Origin: Ecdyonurus torrentis
Lineage: Eukaryota > Arthropoda > Insecta > Ephemeroptera > Heptageniidae
Reading direction: 5' to 3'
NCBI GenBank assembly: GCA_949318235.1
Contig: OX439134.1
Coordinates: 14,415,039-14,479,038 of the forward strand
DNA length: 64,000 nt
The notes under the pieces were generated by a model that had not been told where the DNA came from, made no database searches, and worked only from the letters and a program-made list of their open reading frames with translations. This document shows, piece after piece, positions 48,158 to 60,975 of this stretch. The stretch's first letter is position 1. Each line of letters starts with the position of its first letter. A program made the position numbers and the translations under genes.

Positions 48158-48158
<1 letters not shown>
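47578..48158. other. AT-rich DNA without a recognisable gene
   Basis: Nothing supportable. Confidence 0.6.

Positions 48159-48195
<37 letters not shown>
48159..48195. repeat. (GA)n microsatellite
   Basis: About 18 GA units. Confidence 0.95.
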
Positions 48196-48198
<3 letters not shown>

Positions 48199-49203
48199 TT
48201 TTAATGGTCTAAAGTATGCCTCAAGTAAATTGTTGGAGCTTAAATCAGCTTTTATAAAAAAAATCAATTTTACAAAATTATAAATGTCATTAAAAAAAAA
48301 AAAAAAAAAAAGGAAGCAAATTAAAATTTTGAATAACCACTTAACAATAATTCTATTTTACATATCTATAAAAGACAATAAATTTTTGCCATAAATTGTA
48401 CTCAAGTTAAAAAGAAGTGTATATACACATTATTAGCAATCGCAACAAAGAGATGTAACCAAACTGGTATTGTTGTGGGAACCAAAAAGTGACAGCCACA
48501 CAAACTATTGTTAAAATGCCAACCAGTATATTGTTGCTTGTTTCAAAAATAATACGTGTATTGCATTTTAAAATAAGTAAAAAAAAAAAAAAAAAAAATC
48601 GAAGTTAAAAATTGTATAATCACTTTGTCCCCCTCTCTTTCTCTATCTCTCTTACGTACATTATTATAATTCATCTTCTTAACTTGATGATGTTATCAAC
48701 TATTGTTACTTCATGTATACAAATTTATTTTTTATACGTTTTTTTTATGTTTTTTTTTTAATATAATTGAATGTATACAAAAAATATTAATGTTCATCAT
48801 ATTTTTTAAAAGTGATTGATTGAATTTTTATTTATAGTTTTTTTTATGTATATTTTGTAATGGAAGTATGAAGTATATGTTTATATAAAATTACTATCGA
48901 AATTGTAAAATTTATAAATTCTGAAGCAATAGCAATATTTTTTATCACAGCAATTTGTATTTGTATTTGAATAATGTTGCAAAGAAAAATTATGTTATAC
49001 CAGAAATTATCATGATAAAAAACTTTTAAGAAAAAAAAAATTAAAACTTAGCAAGGAAAAAATTAAGTATACCCAAGTGTTGAGGTGTTAGAAAAAAAAA
49101 TGCTGTTTGTACTTTGAAATTATTGAGAATTATTGCATTTATTTTACCATATTATAATTAAAAATATTATCAATATTGGCGAACAAGAAATTCGGAATAT
49201 TTT
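48196..49203. other. AT-rich DNA with A/T tracts
   Basis: A runs near 48292-48311 and 48580-48598. No gene seen. Confidence 0.6.
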
Positions 49204-49475
49204 TTATTGCATTTTGAAAGTAGAAATCATTCTGCTGAAACGATTGTTGAAATATTTTGTAGTTTTTGAGTTAATTAAGTATTTTTAATTAATTTCTTAA
49301 AATTGCTATATGACGTCACGGTCGGTAGCTTTGGCATGCAAAAGTGACTGACCGTCTAGTCATATATTATGATTTTCCAAAATTAATTACAAACAGTTAA
49401 TGAACTCAAAAATTATCAATTAGAATATGCAATCATTTCAGGATGATAATACTTTTTCAGAATATGCAATACAAT
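49204..49475. mobile_element. Diverged whole-length palindromic (foldback) element
   Basis: The left arm (about 49204-49331) and right arm (about 49346-49475) align as inverted copies throughout: TATTGCATTTTGAAA, CTGAAA.GATTG, GTTTTTGAGTTAATTAA-like and TTAATTAATTT blocks all have mirrored partners. At the centre ATATGAC.ACGGTC.GT pairs with its mirror around CTTTGGCATGCAAAAG, itself nearly palindromic. TGACGTCA at 49311-49318 sits in the left arm; its partner position is altered. It is older than the element at 6.1 kb, judging by the mismatches. A partial related copy lies near 28760-28826. Confidence 0.7.
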
Positions 49476-49625
49476 TGCCCCTTAAATTTTAATGGTAATA
49501 ATACTATATTAATTGTAACAAATATTTGAAAATGTAAATTTTGTTTTCTTGTAGGATGCACTTATCTAAAAAGTATTTGTCACTATAAAAGAAAAAGCTA
49601 TGTGGACTGTATAATAGAATTTTTC

Positions 49626-49769
49626 TGTCTGTCTCTGTCTCTGTCTCTGTCTCTGTCTCTGTCTCTGTCTCTGTCTCTGTCTCTGTCTCTGTCTCTGTCT
49701 CTGTCTCTGTCTCTGTCTCTGTCTCTGTCTCTGTCTCTGTCTCTGTCTCTGTCTCTGTCTCTGTCTCTC
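49626..49769. repeat. (CTGTCT)n hexanucleotide array
   Basis: About 23 copies of a six-base unit. Long minus-strand frames (ET and RD repeats) are products of it. Similar CTGTCT interruptions occur in the CT array at 46042-46138. Confidence 0.97.
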
Positions 49770-50910
49770 TCGTAAAGTGCATCTTGCAAAATTAGTAAAT
49801 AAAAAGTCTTTAAATGTTTTTAATTATATATTATTTACTCTCAAATGATAATTATTATAATTACTTATATCTACTGTTGATTTTATTATTTTGCACCTGT
49901 AAACAAATACCATCAAGACAAACAATTCCAAATATTTATATTATACGTAAGTTAAGAAAAACATATAAAATCCTTCATAAAAGTATGTAAAGGTCATATT
50001 ATGACATAAACTATTAGAATACAGGCATTTTAATAGTTTTTTAATGAACCATGATATTATACACTAATGTTTATTTTATATATATTATTAATCAATTCGT
50101 ATTAAATTAAAAAAATATCTGAAATTAAATTGTTTAGAATTACGCTTGGTATATAAAACACAATCATAAAAATACTTAATAATAAATCATTTAAAATATA
50201 TTGCTACAAATTTAGAACAGCAAGTTTAGTTTAAAATTAAATGTAAAATAACTTTTGGCCGAAACTATATATATATGTAAGATTAAAACACGTTTTTATA
50301 TATTTTTTTAATTAAAGAAAAAAAAGAATCGATAGCTAATTGCTTTTTGCAGACAGTTTCGATTTTGCATGTACTATTTTCGTGTGTAACTTATAATTAA
50401 AATTTTAATTTATATTTAAATTATTTTTTTTTTGCACTTTGTTAACTTCGTCCAAAACACGTAATAATAAAACAGAGCATGTGTGTGTGTGTGTGTAATA
50501 TGTATAGAAATTTTTAATTTTATTTTAATTAGTTGTAGAAAGTAATTTAAATTATATTTAATATGATATATATTTAAACTTTTTGTTAAAAGTTTATTAA
50601 ATTATATTTATTGCAATAAACATCCATGGATGTAAAAATATATATATATATATTTATATATATAAAATAATTTTTGATGCTAATATTGATTAAAAACAAT
50701 TCATTTCTTAATTTTTGTATTGGATTCAATTTTATAAAAATTAATTGTAAATTGATAGTCCATAAAACATTAAATTTCTTTAAACTTGATTACAGCTTTG
50801 CAAACATACTGTAATTATTATCTTGTTTATATTGTAAAAATGAAGTAACAAATTATTTAAATTGTTTAAATAATTTAATATGAAACAGTGCAGAGTTTTA
50901 TAATTTGATT
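49770..50910. other. AT-rich DNA without a recognisable gene
   Basis: A short (GT)n at 50481-50496. Nothing else supportable. Confidence 0.6.
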
Positions 50911-51075
50911 TTTTTTTACATAAAAAATATCACTGTATTAGTTTTCAAAACAATTCAAAACAAAACAAGAAAAAAAAATGCATGATTTTGATTTTATATT
51001 TAAAATCATAAATCATACTTTTTTTTTGAATTGTTTTGAAAACTAATTTGCTAGTGATATTAGTTATGTAAAAAA
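50911..51075. mobile_element. Foldback repeat, ~80-bp arms
   Basis: The left block TTTTTTTACATA, AATATCACT, TTAGTTTTCAAAACAATTC has its mirror at 51026-51075, and an inner GATTT/AAATC block continues to a centre near 51000. A few small insertions distinguish the arms. It ends 30 bp before the next inverted-repeat element. Confidence 0.8.
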
Positions 51076-51104
51076 AAAAAAAAATTCTAGTCAACTTTAC
51101 AAAA

Positions 51105-51669
51105 TCAGGACACGTCATTGGCAAGGGTCATTAAATTTGGCGTAGTATTGAGCTTACCCCTGTAAAGAGAACATTTTATGGTAGTTTTTATTGAAAAAAA
51201 AAAAAAAAAAAAAAAGCCTCATTTAAAGAAACAAGGTGGAAAATGTGTGCAAAGTAATTGACTCCAAATGGGTCTAGGTTTCACCAGAAATTTAAGTTTC
51301 TCGTTGTTGAGCTTTTCTATATGATAAATGGTAATTAAATATTATTTTGATTCATTCTTTAAAAATTCAGCCTCGAGAAACTGCAATGTTTTGATGTAAC
51401 CCTTTATTTGGAGTCCATTTTGTGCTTCTTTTACACTTTGTTCCTTTGAATGTGGCTCGTTCACGTCCAAATTGTGTTGTGCTATTTACTCTATGGTAAT
51501 ACTTTCAACGTGTTTTAATAAAGCTTATGAAGCGAGCAATTGAAATTTTCAAAGCCTCAATTTAACATGTTAAGCCTTATATTATATCAGGCCAAAATTA
51601 ACATAAAACTAATAATGACCCTTGCCAGTGCTGATCGACCTAATGACGCTTGCCAATGACGTGTCCTGA
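51105..51669. mobile_element. 565-bp element with 29-bp inverted ends and nested inverted repeats
   Basis: The ends begin TCAGGACACGTCATTGGCAA (51105 onward) and mirror it at the right (to 51669), with 28 of 29 bases matching. Weaker mirror similarity (ACTTTACA) extends into the flanks. Inside, 51222-51273 and 51399-51450 form a second inverted pair (ACTCCAAAT and its mirror are strongest), and AAGTTTCTCG/CGAGAAACT a third. No open frame. The nested symmetry suggests a foldback element rather than a deleted autonomous transposon. No clear target duplication. Confidence 0.85.
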
Positions 51670-54114
51670 TTATAATGTAAAGTGGCATAAAACAAAAATT
51701 GCTATATATTTATTAAATCATGCGTTTTTTTTTGTCGTGGTTTGTTTTGAAATGTTTTCTTAATGAAGTTAAAACTATTGAAATAATTGTATACGCGTTT
51801 ATGAGCTAAAAGTATAAACATATAGAAAGAATATTGTAAACTGGTATAACTTAATTTTTTTCTGATTTGGCTTACGTGTGCAAGACAGTATGCACGCACT
51901 TATAATGCAACAATGTAAATAAAATGACCTTGTATCCCTAGAGCAATAATAATAAAACTTGAGCAATTGTTACGTGTGTTAACAATGAGGGTTGTAAAAA
52001 AAAAAAAAAAAAAAAAAAAATCTATATATTTTTAAGAGCTTCAGAAAGACCCTATATATTTGTGTAAATTAGAAGGTAAAGAAATATTTTTATAATTTAT
52101 TGCTGTCTTACAAATTATGTCATTTTTACATTTATGCTTGAAAATATAAAATTTAGGCTTCTATTCAAAAAAAATATTACAGTTATACTTAAAAATAGAA
52201 TATTCATATTTATATGACATACTTTTATTTTTTCTTTGTTTGTAATATTTTTCTACCCTTGTTTTTGTTCTTGTATAACTGTGAAAAAAATATGCCCTTT
52301 GGTGTTTTATTATTTCTTTTACTGACCCACAATTTATCTCTACAGTCTCTACAGTATATAACTGTTTTTAATTTACGTTTTCCAATTAGATGTTTAAGTA
52401 CAAAAGTTTGTTACTAAAATTTTTTACTTATACTTAGTTAATAAATTATTACTACATAATTTCTACAGTGATATTAATTATGTTTGACATAATTATACAA
52501 TCTGCTAATGAATTGTAATAAAAAAAGGAAATTGTACTATTTTGTATTTTATCTTAAATGAATAATAAATATAAGTATTTTTTTAGTTTCATGATAGTCA
52601 AAGTTGCTTTTTTTTATGTTTCTTGATAACTTTTGCATAACTGTTTCTGAATTTTAATTTTGAAAAATTATATGTGCTGTTTGCATTTTTTTTTTAAATT
52701 TTGTTGTTAAACTTATTGCATTGACTGTACTTATTTTTATGTATGTAGCATTGAAGAGCAAAAATTGTATTGTATAAAAATATAACGGGATTGATTAGGT
52801 CAAAAAAAGCGTCACACATAAACATGTAAGTTACTGGCCGCCTCAAGGATATTTTTGTTTTGTTTTGTATTTCAATTTTTATGACAAAAGGGGATGTTTT
52901 TTTCTTCTTCTTTTTGTAAATAAAAACCACCATAAAATGTCCTCAAAATAATAAATAAAGAAGGTGTGGGAGGAGGGAGAATAATAAGAAAAAAATACTC
53001 AAAAATTATGTCAGTTGAGCTTCTAGTATCGCACGAGACACTTCGAAATAAGGTAAGTGAACTATGTTTTAAAAATATCTTAGGTATAGTTATGATATGA
53101 TTGTATTTCTATAACGAATTTTTCATAAAGTTATGCAGTTTATCCATTGCAAATTAAATTGGTAAACAATTATATATTTTGATTCAATATGAAATAGCAA
53201 AAAATTAATATTTTATATTTTTTAAGAATTTTCCATAGATTTAAACACAATCAAATTTGGTGCATTACCATATATATACTTTCAGCTTCATAATTTAGGT
53301 TTAATTTAAGAACATCTGTATCGTGATTTAATTTTTCATCCTGTAAGATAGGCAAATTTGTGGTCCGTAATGTTACGCAAGTTGCATACTTCACAAATTT
53401 TTAGGGGCTTAGGCTATGTTATGCATTGAATTAAAGCCTATTTTGAATTGAATTACTCCTTTTTCTTTTTCGTAAGCCTATTATGAAGTGAGTTAAGTTT
53501 CTTGAACTTTTGTCGTTATATGTTAATCGGAAAATATAAAAAATTGCAAGTAATTTGTCACATTTTTTTGTATAAAAAGTTTATATATTAAAAAACCATG
53601 TTGACAACATTACAAAACATGAGAAATTTTGTAAGATTAAGGTCAGTTATATTAATTATACACAACTAAAAGGATTATATTATCATTATACTTGCTTATT
53701 TTTAAACTCAATTTAGAAAAAATGCCTGAGTATAACTTTTTTGCTTTTAATACGCTCACTATATAGAAACCTCCAAGAAATTCAAAATTGCATCAAAATC
53801 TTATAAATAAAGGTCAAATTTGATAGTGATTTATAACATTTCCAAATGCAATTTTATATACATACTTCACTGCAATAAACATAAGGGTTATTATATTTTT
53901 AATAAATCAGACACTTCAAAAATATTTTTCTCAAAAAAAATGCAACATGAAAATAACATAATTATAAGTTTCATGACTATACCATAATTTTAGTTAAGAA
54001 AAACAAGGCCAAAACATGCGAAAAAATCTTAGGAAAAATAAACTTTTATTCTTTGTTGTTCATGGATATGCATTTATGTGGGAAGGAAAAATAAAAAATA
54101 TTTAACTCTAGGGG

Positions 54115-54115
<1 letters not shown>
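51670..54115. other. AT-rich DNA; A25 at 51996-52020
   Basis: A donor-like AAGGTAAGTG at 53048-53057 follows CTTCTAG by 33 bp, so both borders of a very short exon are present, but nothing else supports a gene. Confidence 0.5.

Positions 54116-54146
<31 letters not shown>
54116..54146. repeat. Poly-T tract (T31)
   Basis: Uninterrupted thymine run. Confidence 0.95.
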
Positions 54147-54149
<3 letters not shown>

Positions 54150-54365
54150 CGCATAATAATTTTTAAGAAAGTTGGGGGTCTATCGGTCAAAAGATAAAGA
54201 CTACTCTATGCAACCTAATGATTATTATAAAAAAGACAGCGACCGGTATAAAATTTTTTTTTATATAAAACATTTTCGTATATAGCGTTTACAAGTCTAT
54301 AAATCAGTCATAAAAATTTGATTTATGTTATGGCGTTACCTATAAGACTATAGTATAAAAAAATT

Positions 54366-54367
<2 letters not shown>

Positions 54368-54434
<67 letters not shown>
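54368..54434. repeat. (GA)n microsatellite
   Basis: About 33 GA units. Confidence 0.97.
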
Positions 54435-54437
<3 letters not shown>

Positions 54438-56401
54438 TATATGTATAAAATATGGGGAGGGGTTAATTTTTTAAAAGGAATATTTTTGTTAGTGTGCGAG
54501 ATAAAAATAATAGACCTTAAAGTTTTGATCGACAGCTTGAAAAAAAAAAAAATGTTTTATTATAGTTAAGCAATTACTTTCAAAAATAATAACTTTTTTT
54601 TTAAATACAAGTACAAATTGAAGGCTTTTTCGCTGCCAAATTTTATTTCTTAAAAAAAAAAAAAAATGAAAATCCAGTTATTATTTACTTGTCAAGTTTG
54701 ATTTATGTCGTCTTAGTTGTTAATTATTCATTAAATTTTTTATCTTAAAAATTTATAAATGAAAAGGAAAAAAATTAACGTTCAAATTTGTGTCGCTTCC
54801 AAAAAAAGGAAAAAAAAAAATACACGTGGCACTATCTTTAAGCAATTTTACTTTAAATAATTCATGTTTATTCATCTTAATTTTGTTTCCTAAAATGTTT
54901 TATAATATTATTCATAAAAATAGCAATTCTTATATGAATTTTCAACTAAAAAAGTATCATCACTTTTTCATGCGTTTTAAATATTAAAAGGTTACAATTT
55001 CTATATTATAAAAATCAATCGATTGAAAATGACAGTAATATATAAATTTTTATATTACTCACCAAATTTATATGATGAAGAACATTTTCCATTCTTATAA
55101 CGAAACACCAATTTTATAAGTCACTCACCTAGAAACAAAAGAAAATATATATTAGACAATAAATAAGTAAATTAATTTTTTTTAACTGAACTGGGCCCCA
55201 TGCACGCCAAAATTTAGTTGTCAGTCTTAAACATTGCATAAATTTGTTAAAATCAACAATACACGGTAACTTGTATTGCCAATTTTTCATTACATTTTTA
55301 AAAGCAAATAAATTTGAATATTTTTAGTTAAAAATATGACCACATAATATACACCTAAGCTTATATATAAAATCAATTAAATTCTATACATACATAAAAT
55401 ATAAAATTAACTAACTACAGTATATATAAAAGCAATATATAGTAATTTAATCTTATATTTATGTATTATGCATTACAAAATTTAATTTTAATTAACCTCT
55501 ATGTATTTTTAATTAAACATGATTTTTTGTTTCATAAAAACCACTTTTTCAAAAGTTAATTATTTGTTAAGCAAGAAATTGTACAATGTTTTATAAATCA
55601 ATTTCATTTATTATTATTATAGATCAGTTTTTTTTTTATTAAGTTCAGCAATATCTTGTGTAAGATATGTATATAGCCAAGATTTTATCACATTTTTAAT
55701 AGCAGGTGTTTTTATATAGTTCATTCTATATAAGCTATGACGCAAAAAAAAATGGATTAACAGGTCTGATTTTTGAATTTCACAAAAAAACACTATTTCA
55801 ATAGAAAATTAATTAGAAAATAATAATTTGTTTTATTTTAATTTGTTAGTGGCTGTCTTTTTTTAATTTTGAAATTTAGGAATTTTAATTCCGAATAAAT
55901 ACCAATATTATATAAATATAGAAGAAAACAGTTTTTTTTTTCTAATCTCACCTGAAATATTATAAAACAATTATATATTTTTTATTCAATTCACGACTTT
56001 GATTATTAAATTTTTTTTTCATTATTTTAAAAGCCTAGTGATCAAATTGTTTACACAATGCTTTCTTATGGAAAAAATGAATTTAATTACTATAGTTTGC
56101 AACAATGCAAAAAAGTCTAAGACAAGTCTTGAATTGGGTTCTAATATATTTTCAAAGAATAATGCTGTATGCCATATGTGATATTAAGAAGATAATTATA
56201 ACAATAATTTAAAAATAATTCAACTTTTCATAATTGCTCTTAGAATTGGACTATCAAAAATTAGGACTATTATTATTCTATTGCAGTTAAACGTTCATTT
56301 ATTTCAATTATAAAGAAACCATATGATGATAATACTTAAGTGGTTATATAATAAAAAAAATTGCAATGAATTTATTTTTGGCAACAGGTAAGTGACGTCT
56401 G

Positions 56402-56409
56402 TGACGTCA
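56402..56409. promoter_or_regulatory. TGACGTCA octamer
   Basis: In GTGACGTCATCTATAACC, 9 bp after a second, partial GTGACGTC. Confidence 0.3.
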
Positions 56410-57110
56410 TCTATAACCGGAAACAGCAGGGTAGTAAATAATGCAATAATAAACAAGTCAAGTAGTTACCCCCTTTATACTTTTGAATGAAGGAAACTAT
56501 AATAAACAAACAACTGCTGTGTATTTTTAATTAAATTCAGCCGCAATAAACGTTTTTTTTAAGGTATTAGTTTTATTAATAATTTACTATTAAATAGAGG
56601 ATGTGTAATTTTTAAATTGCAAATTTCAATTAATTTATGATTTTTAACGTTATTTTAATTGTACTTAAAACTAGTTACTGTAATTTATTTTTTTCTGTTA
56701 CATAATTTTATATGTATGATATATAGGGAGAACTTTGAGAAATTTTTAAGTAAATTATCAATATTTTTTTACTTAAAAAAAAAAAAAAATCAATTAAAAT
56801 TAGAAATTATACATGAAAATGCTTTTAAAATCCATTATTCAAAAGAGTAAAAGAAAAAAAATTTCAGATTTTTTTTTTCATATTTACAATAACATATAAC
56901 TGGTTTTGGTTTTTAATTATAATTTCATATAAAACTGAATTAAATTTTAATCGAGAAATTCTTTTTTTTTTCTTTCTGACAAAAAGTAATAAAAATACAA
57001 TAAAAATACTTACATAAAAAATAAAATTAATACTTTACAATTAATTTCACACCTTATAAATATATATAAAAAAAATCACTCGTGAACAAATGAATGTCAC
57101 CTATAACACG

Positions 57111-57118
57111 TGACGTCA
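57111..57118. promoter_or_regulatory. TGACGTCA octamer overlapping CACGTG
   Basis: In CTATAACACGTGACGTCATT; an E-box and the CRE octamer overlap. Confidence 0.3.
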
Positions 57119-58387
57119 TTAAAACGAGGTAAACATTTTTTCTTGACACATTTATCTTTTTTACACTTTGATTATAGGAAAAAAAATGGTAATAATAAAA
57201 AAAATATACGCAATAAAAATATAAACACTATATAAATAGATTTTTTTTATATATAAAAACATACAAAATTTCACACAGTAAATAACCCGTTCTCTTTGAA
57301 ACTTACAAACAGAATGATCGATTTCATTACAACTCTTTTTCAAATAATAATAATAATAATAAAAGAGTTAAAATGTTTTGTAAGTGGGAAAAAAAAAAAA
57401 AAAAAAAAAAAGAAAAAAGAATAGCATGTTAAAAAAGTTATATTTTTACTAGATAGTTCAGTGTTATTTATATAGGTGGCAGTAGTGTTAAAGAAGCGCC
57501 AAATTGCGGTAAAATCTTGAACTACGTAGTAAATTTTTATACATCATAAGGGAGGAGTTACGACCATAATAATAAAAAAAAAAGGGGGGTTGCTTTTTTT
57601 AGAGTGAGAGACAGAGTATGAGTAGGGGAGTATAAAAAGAAATCGAAGAGTCCATGCTGTTTTATGACTAAAAACACTTCATAACTTATTTTACTATCAT
57701 AAAATTTGTCAAAACATTTGTATTTTGTTGATTGCTGATAATATTTACAACAATCATTTTTTTTTATTTCTTTTCTTTTTATTATTTAATAAAACGACAT
57801 TTTATAGCTTCATTAAATTTTATGTTAATGGTTATATAATAACTATGTATGTTTACATATATATAAAGTAATAAAAATAAGCTATAAAAAAAGCAGATTG
57901 TTTTTTTGAAACACTAAAAATTTAATAAGACTATTAAGAAACCACTATAATGGTCACTTTATATATACAGTATATAAAAAAAATTCATTCATATATTTTT
58001 TTTTTTATATGTATTTAAAAACAAATAAAATTGAATACCTACTAATTTTACACAATGAATTATAGATTTTGTTCTTTCTTTCTCTTTTACACGTGAAATG
58101 AATAATAATATAACCTTCCAAAGTTGAAACAAATAAATGTTATTTTTTAACATTTTCAACCATTTATATATAAATATCATTTAATATTTCAAATTGTTAA
58201 ACCGTAACGGCAATAACATTTAAAAATATATATTATAGTATATTTATGCATGTTTTGATATTTATTTAGGATTTTTTTAGAGTGAAAATTGTTGGCATTT
58301 TATAAAATGTTATATTACTTTTTTTATTACTCTGTTTAAAATAATGCTATAGTAAGATTTTTAAGAGGCTAGTTTTATTGGGCATTA

Positions 58388-58640
<253 letters not shown>

Positions 58641-58794
58641 TAAACAAACACCTCAAACCTCAAATCATATAATGCAACATACAATATTTATAAATAACTC
58701 TATGATTATCATAGTGATTATGCCTAGATATATATAAGAAAAGAAAAAGTTTTTTTACATCCTATATAATAAATAGAAAGGGGGATATACTTGT
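58641..58794. other. AT-rich spacer
   Basis: Nothing supportable. Confidence 0.6.
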
Positions 58795-59004
58795 ATGTAT
58801 GTACATACGAAGTCTGCCAAAGTAATTACAGTAATTAATTTACTTCTTCTCCTCCGGAAGTTGCAAATGAGTGGCGTACGACGTGATTATTTTACCATTC
58901 AACTACATGACAAACAACCTCGAGTATTGACAGCACCAAGTGTGACTAGAGTTTCAATTTCATTCATTCTTGGTGGTAGGTATAAGGTGGAGTCAAGTAT
59001 ATAA
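58795..59004 (+). CDS. Candidate coding exon, unknown product
   Basis: The frame is open for 69 codons and free of simple repeats. Its second half, from an internal methionine near 58867, reads as mixed protein sequence (YFTIQLHDKQPRVL, then VTRVSISFILGGRYK). G+C over 58840-58995 is about 42%, nearly twice the background. A TTACAG at 58830-58835 could be a splice acceptor, and GGTAGGTATAAG near 58975-58986 a donor. Alternating hydrophobic residues suggest beta strands. I recognise no family. It may be one exon of an intron-rich gene, a fossil exon or chance. The start codon is arbitrary if it is an internal exon. Confidence 0.3.
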   Translation: MYVHTKSAKVITVINLLLLLRKLQMSGVRRDYFTIQLHDKQPRVLTAPSVTRVSISFILGGRYKVESSI

Positions 59005-59179
59005 GCTATAGTACTTTATATCGTAATTGTTTTTGTTGTTTTGTAATTTTGATTTAGAGATTACTTATTGAGCGATACGTTTTTTTTTTTTTTTTTTTTT
59101 GTTATTTTTTTTAATTGTTATCTTTATATTACTCTCATAAAAATACTGCAAGCAAAAATGTAGAAAAGCAATGATGTAG

Positions 59180-59182
<3 letters not shown>

Positions 59183-59234
<52 letters not shown>
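59183..59234. repeat. (CT)n microsatellite
   Basis: About 26 CT units, with a T run (59080-59100) 80 bp to the left. Confidence 0.96.
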
Positions 59235-59240
<6 letters not shown>

Positions 59241-60093
59241 CCTCTCTCTTATACGAAATTAGCAGTGTAATGGCATTAAGACCTTTTAATGGATTCATAT
59301 ATAATTTATTTTTGATGTCATCCTCAAATTTTAAAACTTTTTTTAATGTTTACAACAGAATTACAGTATATAATATCAATAATGTAAATAATAACAATAA
59401 TTTGATTGAATTATAGTTTTGAATTTTTCTAATATTATAAAGATTCTTATTGATAAATCATAATGTTGATTACCGGTGATATGTCGTATATCACTACGCA
59501 GATATACGCTCAGAGAAACCTGTAAAGTGGCCTATATGATTATATAATTGATAATCCTTTAACATTGCAAGATCATCTTTAATTAAGTAAATTGTGACAA
59601 AAAATAAACACTAATAATGGAAGAAGAAATAAGCCAATACATCATCAGCAAATAAAATTAATCCTCTTCTATATATACATCCCATAATGAATTATACCTT
59701 TAAAATTTATGACACTTTTTTTTTTCTGGCACACAAATATATATAAACACGTAAAAATTATTTTGATGTACGAGCGTCAATTGTTTTTTTTTTTTTTTAG
59801 GCTTGACAGTTTATTTTGTTATAGGTTTTCATATGAAAATTATTTTGCATGTTATATATGAATTATCACAGAAATATTTCATACTTATATAAAATGCTAT
59901 ATGCTTTATTATATCACACAAACGAAAAAGTTATTTATGGTGCACGCATATTTTATCTCATTATTTAAGTGAAAAATATTATTTTACACTTTTATACTCA
60001 AATTTTTTGGTCATAAATATAGGAATTATTTTGATTAGATATTTTGCTGTCAAAAATTTTATATTTTAATTTTGGGCATAAACCGGAAGAGAG

Positions 60094-60099
<6 letters not shown>
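59235..60099. other. AT-rich DNA without a recognisable gene
   Basis: A small hairpin GTGATAT/ATATCAC near 59475-59493. Nothing else supportable. Confidence 0.6.
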
Positions 60100-60154
<55 letters not shown>

Positions 60155-60177
60155 TCGGGGGGGGGGGGGGGGGGGGG
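60100..60177. repeat. (GA)n followed by poly-G (G21)
   Basis: About 24 GA units (60100-60147), a short purine spacer, then G21 (60157-60177). One continuous purine tract able to form triplex or quadruplex DNA. Confidence 0.95.
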
Positions 60178-60933
60178 TTAAATTAAGACAAATTTGTTAT
60201 TTTATCAAATTCAATTATTGTTACCAATCTTTTCTTCTTTTTTTGCCCCCTATATACATTTTGCTATTTTTAAAAAATGTATTTCATTTTAAGGAATTTT
60301 AAAAAGCCCCCAGGAAATAATTTGACCTTATATAACACAATATTGTCGCAATAACAAAAGCATTCTATTTTGAAATAAAAAAGATTTTTACCCACTATAT
60401 AGATAAAACATTGTTCTTTTACAAAACTTTTAGGCAAATATAACATAATACAAAAAAAAAGTAATAAAAAAAAACAAAAAAAAAAAAAAAACGTGACCTA
60501 ACTGTAAACTATTCAATTCTTTGTCATTTTATGTAATATATGAAATAAAAATGCATAGTTCACTTCGTCAAATAAATGACAGTACTGTATACAGTAAAAT
60601 AACAACAGACTTTATTATTTTAAGACGTTTGAAAAATATAACATTTCTTTCTGTTTTGAAATAAAAATGTAAAATATGCAATTTTTTAATTAAATTATAA
60701 ATAAAAATTGCAAGTTTTTTTTTTAGCATTTTTTTGGGTGGCCATGCATGATTATTATTTACAAAGCTCCATTATTGGTTCAAAATTGTAACTGAAAATA
60801 TTTCTATAACTAATTTAAAACTTTAATATAAAAATATTAAGTTAAGTGTTGTAAGTATTATGTATTTATATATAATAATAAATAATATGATATAAGAAAA
60901 TATAATGTCATATATAAAAGAGTTAAAAAAAAA

Positions 60934-60935
<2 letters not shown>
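60178..60935. other. AT-rich DNA without a recognisable gene
   Basis: A-rich patch near 60452-60491. Nothing else supportable. Confidence 0.6.

Positions 60936-60974
<39 letters not shown>
60936..60974. repeat. Poly-T tract (T39)
   Basis: The longest homopolymer in the window, preceded by A10G. Confidence 0.95.

Positions 60975-60975
<1 letters not shown>

Larger units (their letters stand above)
54435..58387. other. AT-rich DNA; two TGACGTCA octamers, no gene seen
   Basis: The longest featureless stretch. TGACGTCA occurs at 56402-56409 (next to another GTGACGTC) and 57111-57118. Short A runs near 57390-57411. Frames at 54790, 55999, 56659 and 57989 are AT-rich with no recognisable domain. 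Confidence 0.6.
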
